This document shows positions 1 to 11,326 of a DNA stretch of 64,000 nucleotides, in pieces. The first letter of the stretch is position 1; each line of letters begins with the position of its first letter. Location of the stretch: positions 62,001 to 126,000 of the forward strand of contig VXIS01000087.1 of NCBI GenBank assembly GCA_008704415.1, written 5' to 3'. The notes beneath the pieces were generated by a model, which searched no databases, had not been told where the DNA came from, and saw nothing but the letters and a program-made list of their open reading frames with translations. This stretch comes from Sphaerosporella brunnea (lineage: Eukaryota; Ascomycota; Pezizomycetes; Pezizales; Pyronemataceae). Position numbers and translations under genes: made by a program.

Positions 1-221
1 CCGCATCATATCCGCTCGCTCGCTTCCTCACTACCACCAACTCTAGGCGTTTATGGACACAATCTGCCCATCTGCCCAAAGAACGGTCAAGAAAAAAAGG
101 TCTTGACGACTGACGCCTCCAGAAAAAAAAAAAAAAAAAACATGAAGGTGGTGGGGTGGAGGGGGGCTCAAAAAATCGCAAACAAAACCTTCCGCCCCCA
201 GCCGTGAAGGGGGCAGCGAGG

Positions 222-309
222 AAGCCCCAGGAATCGAACCGGTGCACCCCAGTTGTGAAGGGGTGCCGATTCCTCCCAGCAGTCTGTACCACTGGGCCAC
301 GGGGGGCTT
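222..309 (-). pseudogene. tRNA-like sequence with intact A and B boxes
   Basis: Read on the minus strand, 299-289 gives TGGCCCAGTGG, a perfect pol III A box, and 240-230 gives GGTTCGATTCC, a perfect B box. A 7-bp end stem (AAGCCCC with GGGGCTT) closes the element. A 6-bp hairpin (CACCCC/GGGGTG) sits where a long type II variable arm would be. The D stem, anticodon stem and T stem contain mismatches and the spacing after the acceptor stem is too long, so this is not a clean functional tRNA. It may be a degraded Ser/Leu-type tRNA or the tRNA-derived head of a SINE; a run of about 18 T follows on the minus strand near 139-122. The box motifs are seen directly; the class is inferred. Confidence 0.4.
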
Positions 310-399
310 TTTGATAATTGGAAAGAAGTACGGGAGTATATGAAGCACACCTTGACCTACTTAAGCCTTTTTCACCTTCACACCCGAAGTCTATACACA

Positions 400-498
400 A
401 GTGTTCTCAGTAGCCAGCCCAAACAGCCGGGCGGGCTTTTTGATCAGCCCACATCCACCCAACGCAGCCGGCCGGGCGGGCTGGCTGTTGAGAACACT
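400..498. repeat. Short imperfect palindrome (hairpin element)
   Basis: The arms at 400-420 and 478-498 are reverse complements at about 19 of 21 positions (AGTGTTCTCA..AGCCAGCCC). The interior carries two direct copies of a CAGCCGG..CGGGCGGGCT block. It looks like a small foldback element or MITE remnant. No protein is encoded. Confidence 0.45.
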
Positions 499-2078
499 GC
501 CCCCATTAGATAACAGCTGGAGGCGTTTATAACATGGAGCGAAATCTGGTTGTCATTCACAAAAAAAAACTGCGAACCGTTTTCGTTGCAGCTTGGCTAC
601 GGGGTAATAGGAGTGCGTGGCACTGTTTCAAAAGCCTCGTCTTATCATATAGATACCGTGTTTTCTCGCGAGTAAGGGACGTGGCTTTGCCTCTGCGGGT
701 GGCCAAGTGACTTTGCCACTATCCCATTCTACGGTAACGCCTGCCAAGTCTGTAGTTGCGGTCGGCTTCTGTCGTGGTAGCAAACCTTGCCTACATAATC
801 CAAAAACGCCCTCTCTCCTCTACCATCTTACTTGCTCCGACTCGTAGTTGCTGCCCCGAGCCTGCGGCTGCCTGGTTAGGTGGCTTCGCTTTTCCGGCAA
901 GTCTTCGGAGACCTACTTGGTTCCGGAGCTCCGAAGCTCTGGAGTGGTTGAGGGAGGTGGTGGGAAACAACTCCGGCGATGCCTCTTGTGTTGGTTGACG
1001 TCGTGAGTATACATATCAGAGAAACACATCCCGCCACATCCGCACGACCGTAACATAGGCAATGGCCACTGTAAGCAGGGCTACAGGGAGAAAATAGTAG
1101 CCTACTACCGACGGTGACTGCTTTCGTCAGTGTCGGCACTTGAATTCCTGTGTCTGGTCTGTGTATCCTCCCTCCCCCCTCCCCCCGGTAGTTATCGTCT
1201 CGGTCATCATTCCTGCTGGTGGTGGTGCCGTCCGGGCACAAGACAGACTCGCAACCGCCTTCTTCTATTCTGTAAACGGTGGGAGCCAGAGCCGCGCACG
1301 ATGTGGAAAGCGGCTGAGCAGTGTACAGAGGGGAAGCGCTGGAGGAGCAACTACCTCTGCAGCCCAGCTCTTGGGGTACAGCAGCAGTGCTTGCAGTGTT
1401 CGGGGTGTATTAGAACTCGCTATGTACTACATGACAGAATAACCAGCGGAGAAGGTAGTGAAGTAAGAGGAGAGAGAGAAGAGAGAATAATATCCTGGGA
1501 AATGTAATGTGTATTGCGCTCTAGTCCAGCCAGGAGAGGATATTCCTCCTTATATACATGAGGTGTCTCCACTAGGAAGACCTAACAAACACCCGGAGGT
1601 CCATCAATTCTCGAGAGGTCCCCAAAGGTGCTTCCTCATTGAGGAAGCACGTCCGTCGCCGCCGCATCACTCGTTCCGACGCGGCGACCATTCCCGATTC
1701 CATCACTGCATCCTTTCCGCCGATCACCATATAAAGGCATCCGCATAACTCGTCGGAATATTGCGTTTCTGACGCCTGGGGTTGTTTTTTCCGTTACATC
1801 AGTTTAGGGGAGGGTCATTTGCGCCGTGAGCAGTAGTAGCGCATACCTTGAAGTCTTGAATGAGGTCTCTAAAGTCGTTTGTATTGGCCTCTAGGATTCT
1901 GGGCGATGTTTTGGCTGACAGGCCGCGGAAGGTAGACAGTACTAGAATTGAGTAGAACTCCCGACAGGAGCACCCAGGTTTACGTTGATTGCTCCACAGG
2001 AGATCACTCGTTAGGCTGCGCCATTCAGCCTGGCTGCAACAGCCGGGTTTTCGACATAGCCAGCCAGCCAGCCACTCT

Positions 2079-3254
2079 GCTCGCGGTTTTAGGCCAGCCC
2101 GGCCCGTCTAGGTTGTCCGCGGATGGCCTGGCGCCTAGAGAAAACGCCGCCACTGGCCTAGGCCCGTCGGGCCTGGAGTTGTTGGGAGCGGCGCTGCCCC
2201 ATAGGAGGTGGAGAGTGAGGCGTGACGCTGTTGGTCCGGGAGGAGGCCCCAGAGGTGGAGGTGCGGGAATGTCCAAATTCTCCGACCAAGAGCCCACAAC
2301 ACCGAGCGACTCAGCGCTAAGACGCTCGGTCTTGTGGGTTTGTAGATACCTATACTACTAGTGGCAGCAACTACTAGCGAGCAGTTGAAACTCGCATCAG
2401 CTATTATATATTGTGGCCAAAAAAAAGAGAGGGGTTCTAAAAACCTTTTCGGCGCATTTTCAATCGGTGTAAGATGGTTAGGGGTTTGAGCGCATTTCCA
2501 ATGCTACGAAAATGTTTGGGCGCTGCTGAAATGCCCTACGCTAGCCTTTCCAATACATCTGCCCACATCACGGATATATCATGATAAGAAAAACATCTGT
2601 CGAAGACAAGATGCTCTATCTGTAAAAAAAAATTGCTTTTTTGGGTTTAAAGTGCTCTCAGGAAATAAACAGTTTTAGGTGTCAAACGTCTGCATTGCAT
2701 TTGATTTTGGCCCTCAAGACTTGCACTTCTTCCTAAATAATTTGTTCCTAAGAATCCTTCATCCATGGGCGCTGCCAACCCACTGAAGCGTAGTTGGGGA
2801 GCTGGTGAAGCCCAAAAGCTGCCAGTGGGGAGCTCGTTGTTCGATATCTACAGGTATCATGACAACTAGCTAGCCCACTGTCCTCGCACATAGATGGCTT
2901 AGTTGTAGTGGCCCAAAAATGTTGAACGAACATTTTTAAAACGTCTGAGACCCTGGAAACATTTTTTCCCGGTTACGGTCACCGACGTTCAAAAGAACAC
3001 TTTTTGTGGGCATCGATGCTTGCCTAATTAAAATGGTATCAATACAATTCGAGTTTACGAAACTTTTACGGCAATTCCAACCATCCAGGAATGATTCGGC
3101 AATGGCTGCCCAATCGTTTCTCAGGCCCCGCCTCTTTTACTACTGCAGGCACTAAGTACTACCTAGGTGCAGTTGCGGTTCTTCAGGCGAGTCGGCGAGC
3201 CTGCATAGGCTGCTCGAGATTCAGGCGGGCCCGGGCCGGCCTAAAACCGCGAGC
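2079..3254. mobile_element. Inverted-repeat-bounded element, non-autonomous DNA transposon candidate
   Basis: The block at 2079-2106 begins GCTCGCGGTTTTAGGCC and returns in inverted orientation at 3226-3254, with one substitution and one inserted G over about 28 positions. The inverted ends enclose about 1.18 kb without a recognisable coding region. No clear target-site duplication is visible at the boundaries. Terminal inverted repeats around a non-coding core fit a degraded or non-autonomous class II transposon; no family is assigned. Confidence 0.4.
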
Positions 3255-3821
3255 GGATCCACAATTTCGTCCCCAGATGTCCTCTACCTACCGGTGAGCT
3301 CACGCTGTACCTACGCCATAACATGCAGTAACACTTGCAAAAAGGGAATAAAAACCCACCTGAGCTGCCATCACCACCACCACCACCAGCAGCCCGTTTG
3401 ATGCGAAGCAAGAAGTTTTTGCCATATCGGCATTTACGAGAACGTCTGCCACGTCAAACCGTAGCACTCCGTATCGGGCGCACTGTTGGGTGGGTGGGTG
3501 GTCTATGTTTTCCCGAAGGAAACAGAAAAAAAGTGAATGTAAGTGCCCCTCGAGCGATAACACTCTGAGGTGGGGGGTGGGGGGGGGGGGATCATGAAGG
3601 ATAACTCGCCTCCCTCACCACCGTTGAGCGAGCCCTTCCGAGACCTCATACCATCGGCCTTAGTTTTGCTTGCTGTGATATCGATGGGCGTCCTCAAAAA
3701 GGAAACGGCGCTTCTGGAATTCTCATGGATGGCAAATCAAGAGAGAGAGAGCGGAAGGCTGCAAGCATGCCAGAGGGGACACGTCAAGTATTCAAGTTCC
3801 CGTGTGTCACTACTTATGGCC

Positions 3822-4244
3822 CGTTTGGATAGGCCTCGGTATCTGTATCGTTCTAACATCGGTATCGGTTGCTAATTTATGATCCACCGAGCTCGGTAGT
3901 TGCAACTCGAAATGCTACCGACACCGATGGGAGAACTCTTGGATGGACCTCCAAGTCATAGACGTGTACCACCATAGTGACATCGTATTCAAACGACACA
4001 GCATCGCACCCAACGCCTACAAGGGAAGGTGGCGGGGGATAATTTATGGTCACGGTGGATGCCCATACGGAGAGAAACTGACCTCTGGAGGTCAGTTCCA
4101 ATTTTCGCGTGCAGGGCCTCACAGCTCCTGTTCCGTTCTGATCTTTGAAGTTGGATACCGAGAGCACCCAAACGGCGTCTCGGTATTTCTGCTCTGAAGT
4201 TGTGGAATACCGCCGTTTTGCTTAAGTACCGAGCTATCCAAATC
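3822..4244. mobile_element. MITE-like element with TTTGGATAG termini
   Basis: The left end near 3824 reads TTTGGATAGGCCTCGGTA. The right end near 4226-4243 is its approximate reverse complement (GTACCGAGCTATCCAAA), giving inverted repeats of about 20 bp with a few differences around 420 bp of non-coding DNA. The core has further inverted motifs, such as ACTGACCTCTGGAGGTCAGT at 4078-4097 and repeated CTCGGTAT/ATACCGAG. Size, inverted ends and lack of an ORF suggest a miniature inverted-repeat element. It ends about 310 bp upstream of the M20 peptidase start. Confidence 0.4.
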
Positions 4245-4558
4245 ATTGATTGAGCGGTATTTTTACCTGAGGCGACGGCAGTAGACCAATTGCAAACGCA
4301 TTTGCCGATCTTCTGCTCGGATGTAGAGTACTATTGCCTTCTGTGGAACCCACCTGTTTTCGGGGTCGGAATATCCAATGGTTTGTGTGTGTAATGGGAG
4401 GGCAGCTGTTTTTTTCTGGCCCGATGCGGTGCATAATAACTGCCTGCACGTAACTGCCGAAGCACAAGATTCAACATTGCAGCCCCAAAGAATTATATAA
4501 GAAACGATTGATTCGACCGAAAAAAGAAAAAAAAAAAACAGTATCCCATTCTGTCAAG

Positions 4559-6076
4559 ATGCAATTCCTGTCCAAAGAATCCTCCCAGTTTGACTACGTC
4601 GAGGCCATCAACGACTGCGTAGTGGAGAACAAAGCCGATCTGGTGGCATTAGGAAGAAAGGTAAGCACTCCATTTCCTCATTCCAGCTTCTTCTGCTCAT
4701 GGCCAATGCAGATCCACAGCCACCCCCAACTAGCATTCCAAGAAACGTTCGCCCACGATGCCATCACCGAGTTCTTCGACAACGACGACTTCTTCAAAGT
4801 CACCAGGAATGCCTACCAAACCCTCGCGAACGGCATGTCGACCGCATTCCTGGTCGAAGCCTCCGCTGGTACCGGTGGCCGTCTGGTCGTCTTCAATGCC
4901 GAATACGATGCCCTCAGCTTCCCGGACGACGGATTGCTGCACGCCTGTGGCCACAACCTCATCGCCACAGCCTCAGTGACCGGCTTCCTGGCCGCAGCAA
5001 CAGCACTCAAAGCATCCGGGGCCACAGACTGGCGACTGCGGCTGCTGGGAACACCAGCCGAAGAGAACGGCGGCGGGAAAATTATCTTGATCGAGGAGGG
5101 GGCATACAACGGTGTTGACGCATGCCTGATGGTGCATCCGGTACCACAGGTCTCCGGCCAGGAGTCAATCGATGGAGTAGCAGTGACCGAATTTCTAGCC
5201 AGCCAGCGGGTGGGAGTTTCGTTCGTTGGCACCCCATCGCATGCTGCTCTCGCACCTTGGATGGGAAGAAACGCCCTCGATGCTTGCGTTAACGCTTATG
5301 TCTCTATCTCCACGCTGCGGGGGCAGATCATGCCGAATCAGCGCATATGCGGGATCATCACTGAGGGCGGTCAGGCGACTAATGTCATCCCTTCTAAGGC
5401 CGAGGCGTGGTATGGAATTAGATCGAAGGATAAGTCTGAGCTTGACGCGTTGAGGGGGAGAATCGAGACTTGCATTGGGGCTGGTGCGGAGGCGGCCGGG
5501 TGCAAGTGGGAGACTACAAAGTATCACTCCCCCTTTTTATTCCACTGGGGAAAATTGGTGGCTGATAATCAGAAATACAGTTCAAGGCCGTACTTGGACC
5601 TCCGATCCAACGGACCAATGTGCAAGTTCTTTACAGACTGCATGAACCAAGACTTCCATCGAAACTTCAAGGAAACCTTGGAATTTGATTCTTCGGGCTC
5701 AACAGATCAAGGTCCGCTATTCCCCTTCTCCAGTTATCGTTCTAAGCCATAGCTAACATTGTTATCAGGAAATGTCAGCTATGTCTGTCCCTCTATCCAG
5801 CCGGCCTTTGCCATCGAGACAAAGGAGTCAAATCACACGGCTCCATTCACAGCTGCTGCGGATCTAGAGGACAGCTATGAACGCGCGATGTCATGCGGGA
5901 AGGGATTGGCCGCTGTTGCCATTAGAGTTGTTACCGATGAAAACTTTGCGAAGGAAGTTTGGAAGGCCTTTGAAGACACGGTGCCCAAGTCGGAACCGCC
6001 CAGTGTACCAGGGTCGGACATGGGTTTTGGCGGGTTTGCAGACTGCGTAATGCACACAAGACCCATTGGCAAATAG
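4559..6076 (+). CDS. M20-family metallopeptidase / amidohydrolase (PM20D2-like)
   Basis: Spliced model 4559-4660, 4712-5520, 5581-5711, 5769-6076 gives 449 aa. The HACGHN metal-binding motif of M20 carboxypeptidases/aminoacylases lies within DGLLHACGHNLI, followed by the ..GTPAEENGGGK.. stretch typical of the M20D/AbgB-PM20D2 group. A dimerisation-domain block (FVGTPSHAALAPWMGRNALD) and a C-terminal catalytic-domain half (SGSTDQGNVSYVCPSIQP) complete the fold. The family hydrolyses N-acyl or dipeptide amide bonds using two metal ions; the substrate is not deducible. There is no signal peptide, so it is probably cytosolic. Introns 1 (51 nt) and 2 (60 nt) are multiples of three without stops, so they read through in the unspliced frame. 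I place splice sites there because the family alignment is interrupted. The start was chosen as the only in-frame ATG before the conserved region. Confidence 0.88.
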
Positions 6077-6284
6077 TCACAAGGCAAGTCAGACGAAGCC
6101 TTTGGTCTGGGAGTTGAGCTCAGCGTGAAGGTCCGGGTGTTATGCAATGATTTATAGGCAATGCAGTCGTTGGAAAGATAGTATTGATTGGAATTGTGCT
6201 TGACGTGATGAGTCGTACAATCCTGAATCGCGCATACCCACTTCAGACATAGAAATACAGCTGCCTACGTCGCCAATAAGGGTT

Positions 6285-7474
6285 TTATACTTCAATTTCA
6301 AGAGAGCGACCCGTGACCCTGCTGTAGCTTCCTGTGGCACCCAGCTGCAACATCCTTCTTTCGAACCCTGATGTCGCCGCAGCAGTTGTAGGAGGCGTCT
6401 CTTCCTCATCCCCAGCTACCGGAGCAGTCTTCCGGAGTTGCTTGTATCGCTGCAAATTGCGGATCAAGATGACGTTCAGAAGAAACGTGATGGTATAAAG
6501 CGACCTTCTTCCGTCAGCGTAGCCGGTGGGACGGAATTCCAGGTTCAAGTGCATACCACAGGATCCACCCCATAGAGAAAGCGTATTGCTGGTACACCTT
6601 GAGCCCGCTGGTGTACATGTCGATAATAGAGTCTTTCGGCGCGATTTGCGGGTTCGCTTTCCTGATTTCTGGATCCATCATCGCTAGATGTCGTTGAATT
6701 GCGATGGGGAAGATTCCGAGAAGGAGGAAGACCACGCTGATGAAGAAATCCATCACTGCGCTGTACCTGTGATTGCAAATCAGCATTTGAACCCTTCCGC
6801 CTTCCTAAGTGTCCACTTACTTGTAGAATCCAAGACCAGTAGGCTCGATTGCGTGCCACAGAACAACAATGCTGTGACCCGCGCCTAGAAAGCCCTGCAC
6901 CCCTCAATCAATACTCGTTCCAGCCAAGGGGAAGAATTAAAAAATGTACCCCACAAAGCACTAGCCAAAAGATGTAACGATCAATATGGACAGTCCCAGC
7001 GATCCAAGGCGGCAGGACATGCTCGAAAGGCCACGAATCCAGCCAACCGATCCTGGTAGCAGCCCACTGGCTCCCATCACAGCCCCACCTCGGATCAGTT
7101 TTGCAAACATACTTCTCGCTCAGCCCCTCTGGAGGCTTCGTGCTATTCCACGAAAAGCTCATGACCGAGTAGATGTCTGGCTCGGCCCAGTGGTATTGCA
7201 ATTGAGCAGCCCGCGTTTGCCATTCGGCGGTGGTATTGCGGAAAACGGTCATTTGGAAGGGCGGCTTGGTATTTTGCGGCCAGACGAAGATATCGAGGAA
7301 GACATTAGGCCGGGCCATGGCGTAGAGGAGACTGAAGGTAACCAGAATTAGGAATTGGGTCACCCGGATGATGATGCATGTCAGATTGAGACGAGGGATC
7401 TGTTTTTCGAGCTTTCGGGCGGCGGCAAGACGGCGCCGGAGGATTCGGCCTGAAGAATGTGGGCTGAAGCTCAT
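6285..7474 (-). CDS. Multi-pass membrane protein, unknown function
   Basis: Spliced on the minus strand: 7474-6950, 6894-6821, 6766-6557, 6504-6285, giving 342 aa. I do not recognise the family. Visible are a basic N-terminus, a first membrane segment (LILVTFSLLYAMA), then a Trp-rich non-membrane loop with two Cys (KYVCKTDPRWGCDG) likely to be extracytoplasmic. Three more hydrophobic segments follow (around FWLVLCGGFLGAGHSIVVL, DFFISVVFLLLGIFPIAI and GWILWSLYTITFLLNVIL), then a basic, Ser/Thr-rich tail. Four introns' worth of frame continuity is clean: the three introns are 52-55 nt with good branch and acceptor signals. It is divergent from LCB1 with about 380 bp between starts, so the two may share a promoter. 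Fungal four-pass proteins of this type are usually annotated only as hypothetical. Confidence 0.72.
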
Positions 7475-7854
7475 CGTTCGTGCTGGGCAGGAGCAAGCAC
7501 CGTTGTTGTTGGGACACACAGTGGTGCTGGGTTTTGGAAGGTAAACAGAAGTAGTACTCTACTGCCAGCAAGCAACTGAAACTACATAGAAGCATCGAAT
7601 ATCTCGGTCAGACACACCAGGAGTATTCTCAAGGCCCCTGGAGTGAACTCGACTCGGGGTTCATCCAAATGTTCCACAGCCGAGTCATATCCAGTGACGC
7701 CACTGATGATGATCGGGTTGTCGGCAGATCCCGAGGTCCGAGATCACGTGCCCACAACAACTTTCTCCTTTTCAGCACAGTCATCCGTCGACCTCGTCAA
7801 CTCCCACCACCTTTGCTCGGACGGACAGCCAACCACCCACGGAAATCTTCAGCT
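7475..7854. promoter_or_regulatory. Divergent intergenic region between membrane protein and LCB1
   Basis: These 380 bp separate two start codons facing away from each other, so they must hold both promoters and 5' UTRs. No TATA box stands out. A CT-rich tract precedes the LCB1 start (7800-7850). The regulatory role is inferred from layout only. Confidence 0.4.
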
Positions 7855-9441
7855 ATGGATTTACAGCACGCCCTGAGCGTGCTCAACAGCACCATTGACG
7901 AAGCCTCGACGCAATTCCGTCGAGTCCCTGGATCGGCCATCCTTCTCCGTTACATCAAGAACTCGTACCAGAACGACCCCATTCGCTCGGTCGTTGAGCT
8001 ATGTCTCTTCCTTTTTGCTGTCCGATATCTTCTGGCCCCCCGATATTCGACGCAGCAAAAGTCGATGGACCTGACTGAAGAGGTGCTCCTGCGGTTTTGG
8101 CTTTTCCATGAAGAAGACTAATTCCTCGCGTAGGAGATCGACGAGCTAGTCGAAGAGTGGACCCCCGAGCCTCTTGTCGCGCCTCCGACCGAGCTCGAAG
8201 CGATTGAGGAGGAGCGTCGCCCGATCATTGCTGGATCCACGGGACCTCGTGTCAAGCTCCTTAATGGCAAGACGGTGACCAACCTCGCATCGCACAACTA
8301 CTACAACCTCGTCGGCAATGAAATGATCAAGGAGCGTGGTGTTACGATCCTCCGAAACTACGGAGTTGGAGCTTGCGGTCCCCCAAACTTCTACGGTACT
8401 CAGGATGTGCACATGGACACGGAAAAGCAGATCGCGAAGTTCCTTGGCGTCGAGGCGTGCATTGTTTACGCGCAGGCTTTCTCCACCATCTCCTCCGTGA
8501 TTCCCGCATTCTCTAAGCGTGGTGACATCATCGTCGCCGACCGTGCTTGCAACTTCTCCATCCAGAAAGGACTTCAGGTCTCCCGTTCCACTGTGCGATG
8601 GTTCAACCACAACGATGTGGATGATCTCGAGCGGGTACTTGCCCAGGTTGCAAAGGAGCAGAAACGCAAGCACCTGACCCGTCGTTTCATCATTACTGAA
8701 GGTCTCTTTGAAAACACCGGCGACTGCCCGAACCTCCCTAAAATCGTTGAGCTCAAGAACCGCTTCAAGTACCGCCTGATCCTGGACGAAACCCACTCTT
8801 TCGGTGTCCTCGGCCGCACTGGTCGCGGTCTCACCGAGCAACAGAATGTCGATGTCTCCAACGTGGAAATGTTGATCGGTTCCCTGTCGCACGCTCTCTG
8901 CGCTGGCGGTGGTTTCTGTGCCGGAACTCTGGAAGTCGTTGAGCACCAACGTATCTCTTCTTCCGCTTACGTGTTCTCTGCCGCCTTGCCCGCTATGCTC
9001 TCCGTCTCCGCCGCCGAGGCTTTGAAGCTTATCGAAGGAAACCCTGACATGATCGTCGACCTCCGCGAAAAAACACGTGCCTTCCGTCAGCAACTCGAAC
9101 GATGCGAACACATTGAGATTACCTCCGCCCCTGAAAACCCACGCTGCCTCTTCCACCTGAAGCGAGATATCGTGGCATCCAAAGGACTTGCCGACGACGA
9201 AGAGCGTATCCTCTCCGACATCGTCGAGGAGTGTATGGGCAGCAGCGTCATGATCACGCGGGTGAAGGTCGTCAAAGACTCCAGCGTCACCGATTTCGCG
9301 TCTGGTCGCCGCTTCGGCTGGGAGGGATATCCAATGCTCATGGCTAGCGTTACCATCGGCCATTCAAAGAAGGATGTCGAGGCCGGTGGAAGCGTCATCA
9401 GGAAAAGTGTTGGCAAAGTACTGGGGAGACTTAAGAAGTAA
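7855..9441 (+). CDS. lcb1: Serine palmitoyltransferase subunit 1 (LCB1)
   Basis: Two exons, 7855-8082 and 8134-9441, give 511 aa, the usual LCB1 length. LCB1 and LCB2 form the ER enzyme that condenses serine with palmitoyl-CoA, the first step of sphingolipid synthesis. An N-terminal membrane segment (VVELCLFLFAVRYLLAP) precedes an alpha-oxoamine synthase-type aminotransferase fold. The block NYGVGACGPPNFYGTQDVH contains the Cys equivalent to the human SPTLC1 site mutated in hereditary neuropathy. LDETHSFGVLGRTGRG is the cofactor-domain motif. As in other LCB1 subunits the PLP-binding lysine is absent (the matching region reads GSLSHALCAGGGFCAG); it is supplied by LCB2. The 51-nt intron carries stop codons, confirming splicing. 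It converges on the thiolase gene downstream. Confidence 0.96.
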
Positions 9442-9954
9442 GTAGTACATACTATATAGACGGGGTGTTTTTTTTTTTTGGTTTAATCTCTAATGATTGC
9501 CATCGTTTCTGTTTTTTTTTTCTTCTTCTTCTTTGGGTTGTTCAATAGGGCTTCGGCGTATTAGTAGCATGATCAACGTCGGCGGGATGCTTGTAATGAT
9601 ATGAAATGATACCTACCTGGCCGAATGGCTTTCTTTACTCTACATCACTCCTTCGCCTTTTGTTACTCGTGACCACGCGGCATCGGAACATTTTCGCTCT
9701 GCCCATGGTTTGGTTCGTTGTGAACCACAACCGGCGCACCGGCAAGCAACCACAACCGGCATACCGAGGCACACACCAAAAGCCGGTTTTTGTGCACAAT
9801 CACAGGCATGAATACTGAAACTCAGACGTAGAAGTATGAAGTATGTAGAAGAGAAGGTATATCTAGATACTAAGAAACGCTTAAAACCGCAAGCCCGGGA
9901 CCAGGAACAAGACAGAACAGAACAGAGGTGTTTTTTTCTTTTTTTTTCTTTTCT
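9442..9954. other. Convergent 3' region between LCB1 and thiolase
   Basis: About 510 bp lie between two converging stop codons. The sequence is rich in T and A homopolymers (9469-9479, 9512-9522 and 9930-9955), consistent with 3' UTRs and polyadenylation signals for both genes. I see no gene. Confidence 0.5.
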
Positions 9955-11326
9955 TTACAAAGCCTCATTGACCCACAGACCGGCCATTCCCATGCCGGTT
10001 CCGATGCACATAGTGTTGACGAACAGCTTCTTCTTCTGTCTCCGCGCCTCGGCAAGTCCTGTGACTACCTGGCGGGCACCGGTGCAGCCGAGCGGGTGGC
10101 CCAACGCGATGGCGCCTCCGCGGGGGTTAACCTTTTCGTGGTCGAGTTGGAGCTTTTCAATGCAGTAGACAGCCATGCTTGCGAACGCCTCGTTGAGCTC
10201 CCAGATATCGATGTCGTTGGTGGTGAGGCCGAACTTCTGGAGCAGCTTGGGCACGGCGATGGAGGGGCCGATTCCCATGATCCTCGGGGCAAGGCCGGCG
10301 ACGGTGGCGCCGCAGAACTTGGCGAGGATGGGCTGGCCGAGTTTTTCGGCGACGGAGCGCCGCATCAACAGCACAGCCGCAGCGCCATCGGTGACCTGGG
10401 AGGAGTTGCCGCCGGTGCTGCGGTCACCCCACTGCGTGAACGCCGGGCGGATCTTGGAAAGTCCCTCGTAGGTGGTTCCGTAGCGGATCCCGTCGTCGCG
10501 GGTCACGGTGATAGCTTTTTCCTCGCCGGTTTTGGCGTCTTTCCAGGTGGTGGTGATGGGCACGATTTCCTCGTCAAACAGCCCTGCCTTCTGTGCCGCC
10601 TCGGCGCGCTGGAAGGAAACGGCCGCGTACCGATCTTGCTTCTCGCGCGACACGTCGAAGTCTTTTCCGACGTTCTCTGACGTCTGGCCCATCGTCATGG
10701 TGCAGTCTGAGGCGTCTTGGTTTGCATTCTGAACTGCCGGGGAGAAGCTGGGCCCCTGCTTGTCGACGTTGATGCTCATTTGCTCGACGCCGATGGCCAC
10801 GCCGACGTCGATGCTGCCGCACGAGATCTGGTTCGCGATGTTCTGGATCGCCAGTAGGCCCGAGGAGCAGAAACGGTTGCAGGAGGATATGCTGGTGGTG
10901 TTGGGGAATCCTGCCGCCAGCGAGGCCGCACGCGCTTTGTAGGGTACGCCCGTCTCGTTGACGTTGCCGACACAGATATCTTCAACCGCCGCTGGGTCGA
11001 TCTTGGACTTGCTGATCAGATGCTGCATCAGCTGCATCAGGAGCACGTCGACGGGGGTGTCTTTGAGGCCGCCCTGGGGAGGGTTAACATTTGTGGCTAT
11101 TTGGTACGTGGCCGCCAGGAACGGACCTTGAAGGCTTTGGTGAGAGGAGTGCGGAGCGCACAGGTCAGGACTACATCATCGGGGTTCTTCGAGGTGCTAA
11201 AGAAACGCGTCGCGTGAGCTCAATTCCAGATCAGCTGTGTCGAGGTGTGGCTTACACCGCAGCCATCCCAGTCGTGTTGCCACCAGTGAGGTGACCCAAG
11301 ATATTGGAAAGGCGTTGAGTGGACAT
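9955..11326 (-). CDS. pot1: Peroxisomal 3-ketoacyl-CoA thiolase
   Basis: Exons on the minus strand: 11326-11256, 11196-11127, 11073-9955, giving 419 aa, close to the yeast Pot1/Fox3 length. It catalyses the last step of peroxisomal beta-oxidation, cleaving 3-ketoacyl-CoA to acetyl-CoA and a shortened acyl-CoA. The N-terminus MSTQRLSNILGHL contains RL-x5-HL, a textbook PTS2 signal recognised by Pex7. Active-site residues are visible: nucleophilic Cys about residue 116 (SSCNRFCSSG), His about 373 (GHPLGCTGAR) and Cys about 403 (TMCIGTGMGMAG), plus the NEAFAS motif. The PTS2 lies entirely in the first small exon, so correct splicing is needed for a targeted enzyme. The second intron uses a GTCCGT donor. 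The spliced N-terminus (SKNPDDVVLTCALRTPLTKAFKGGLKDTP) matches family expectations. Confidence 0.96.

Larger units (their letters stand above)
1..4558. other. Gene-poor left flank
   Basis: No open frame here has a recognisable domain or consistent splice structure. The stretch holds a tRNA-like sequence, a short hairpin and two inverted-repeat elements (2079-3254 and 3822-4244), listed separately. Homopolymers are prominent: an A run near 122-139 and a G run at 3581-3590. It is best read as accessory intergenic DNA containing degraded mobile elements. Confidence 0.5.

Noticed and set aside
8146..9363. 405-codon open frame on the minus strand opposite LCB1
   Set aside because: It is the antisense shadow of a well-supported LCB1 exon. 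The composition follows the sense codons and no domain is visible.
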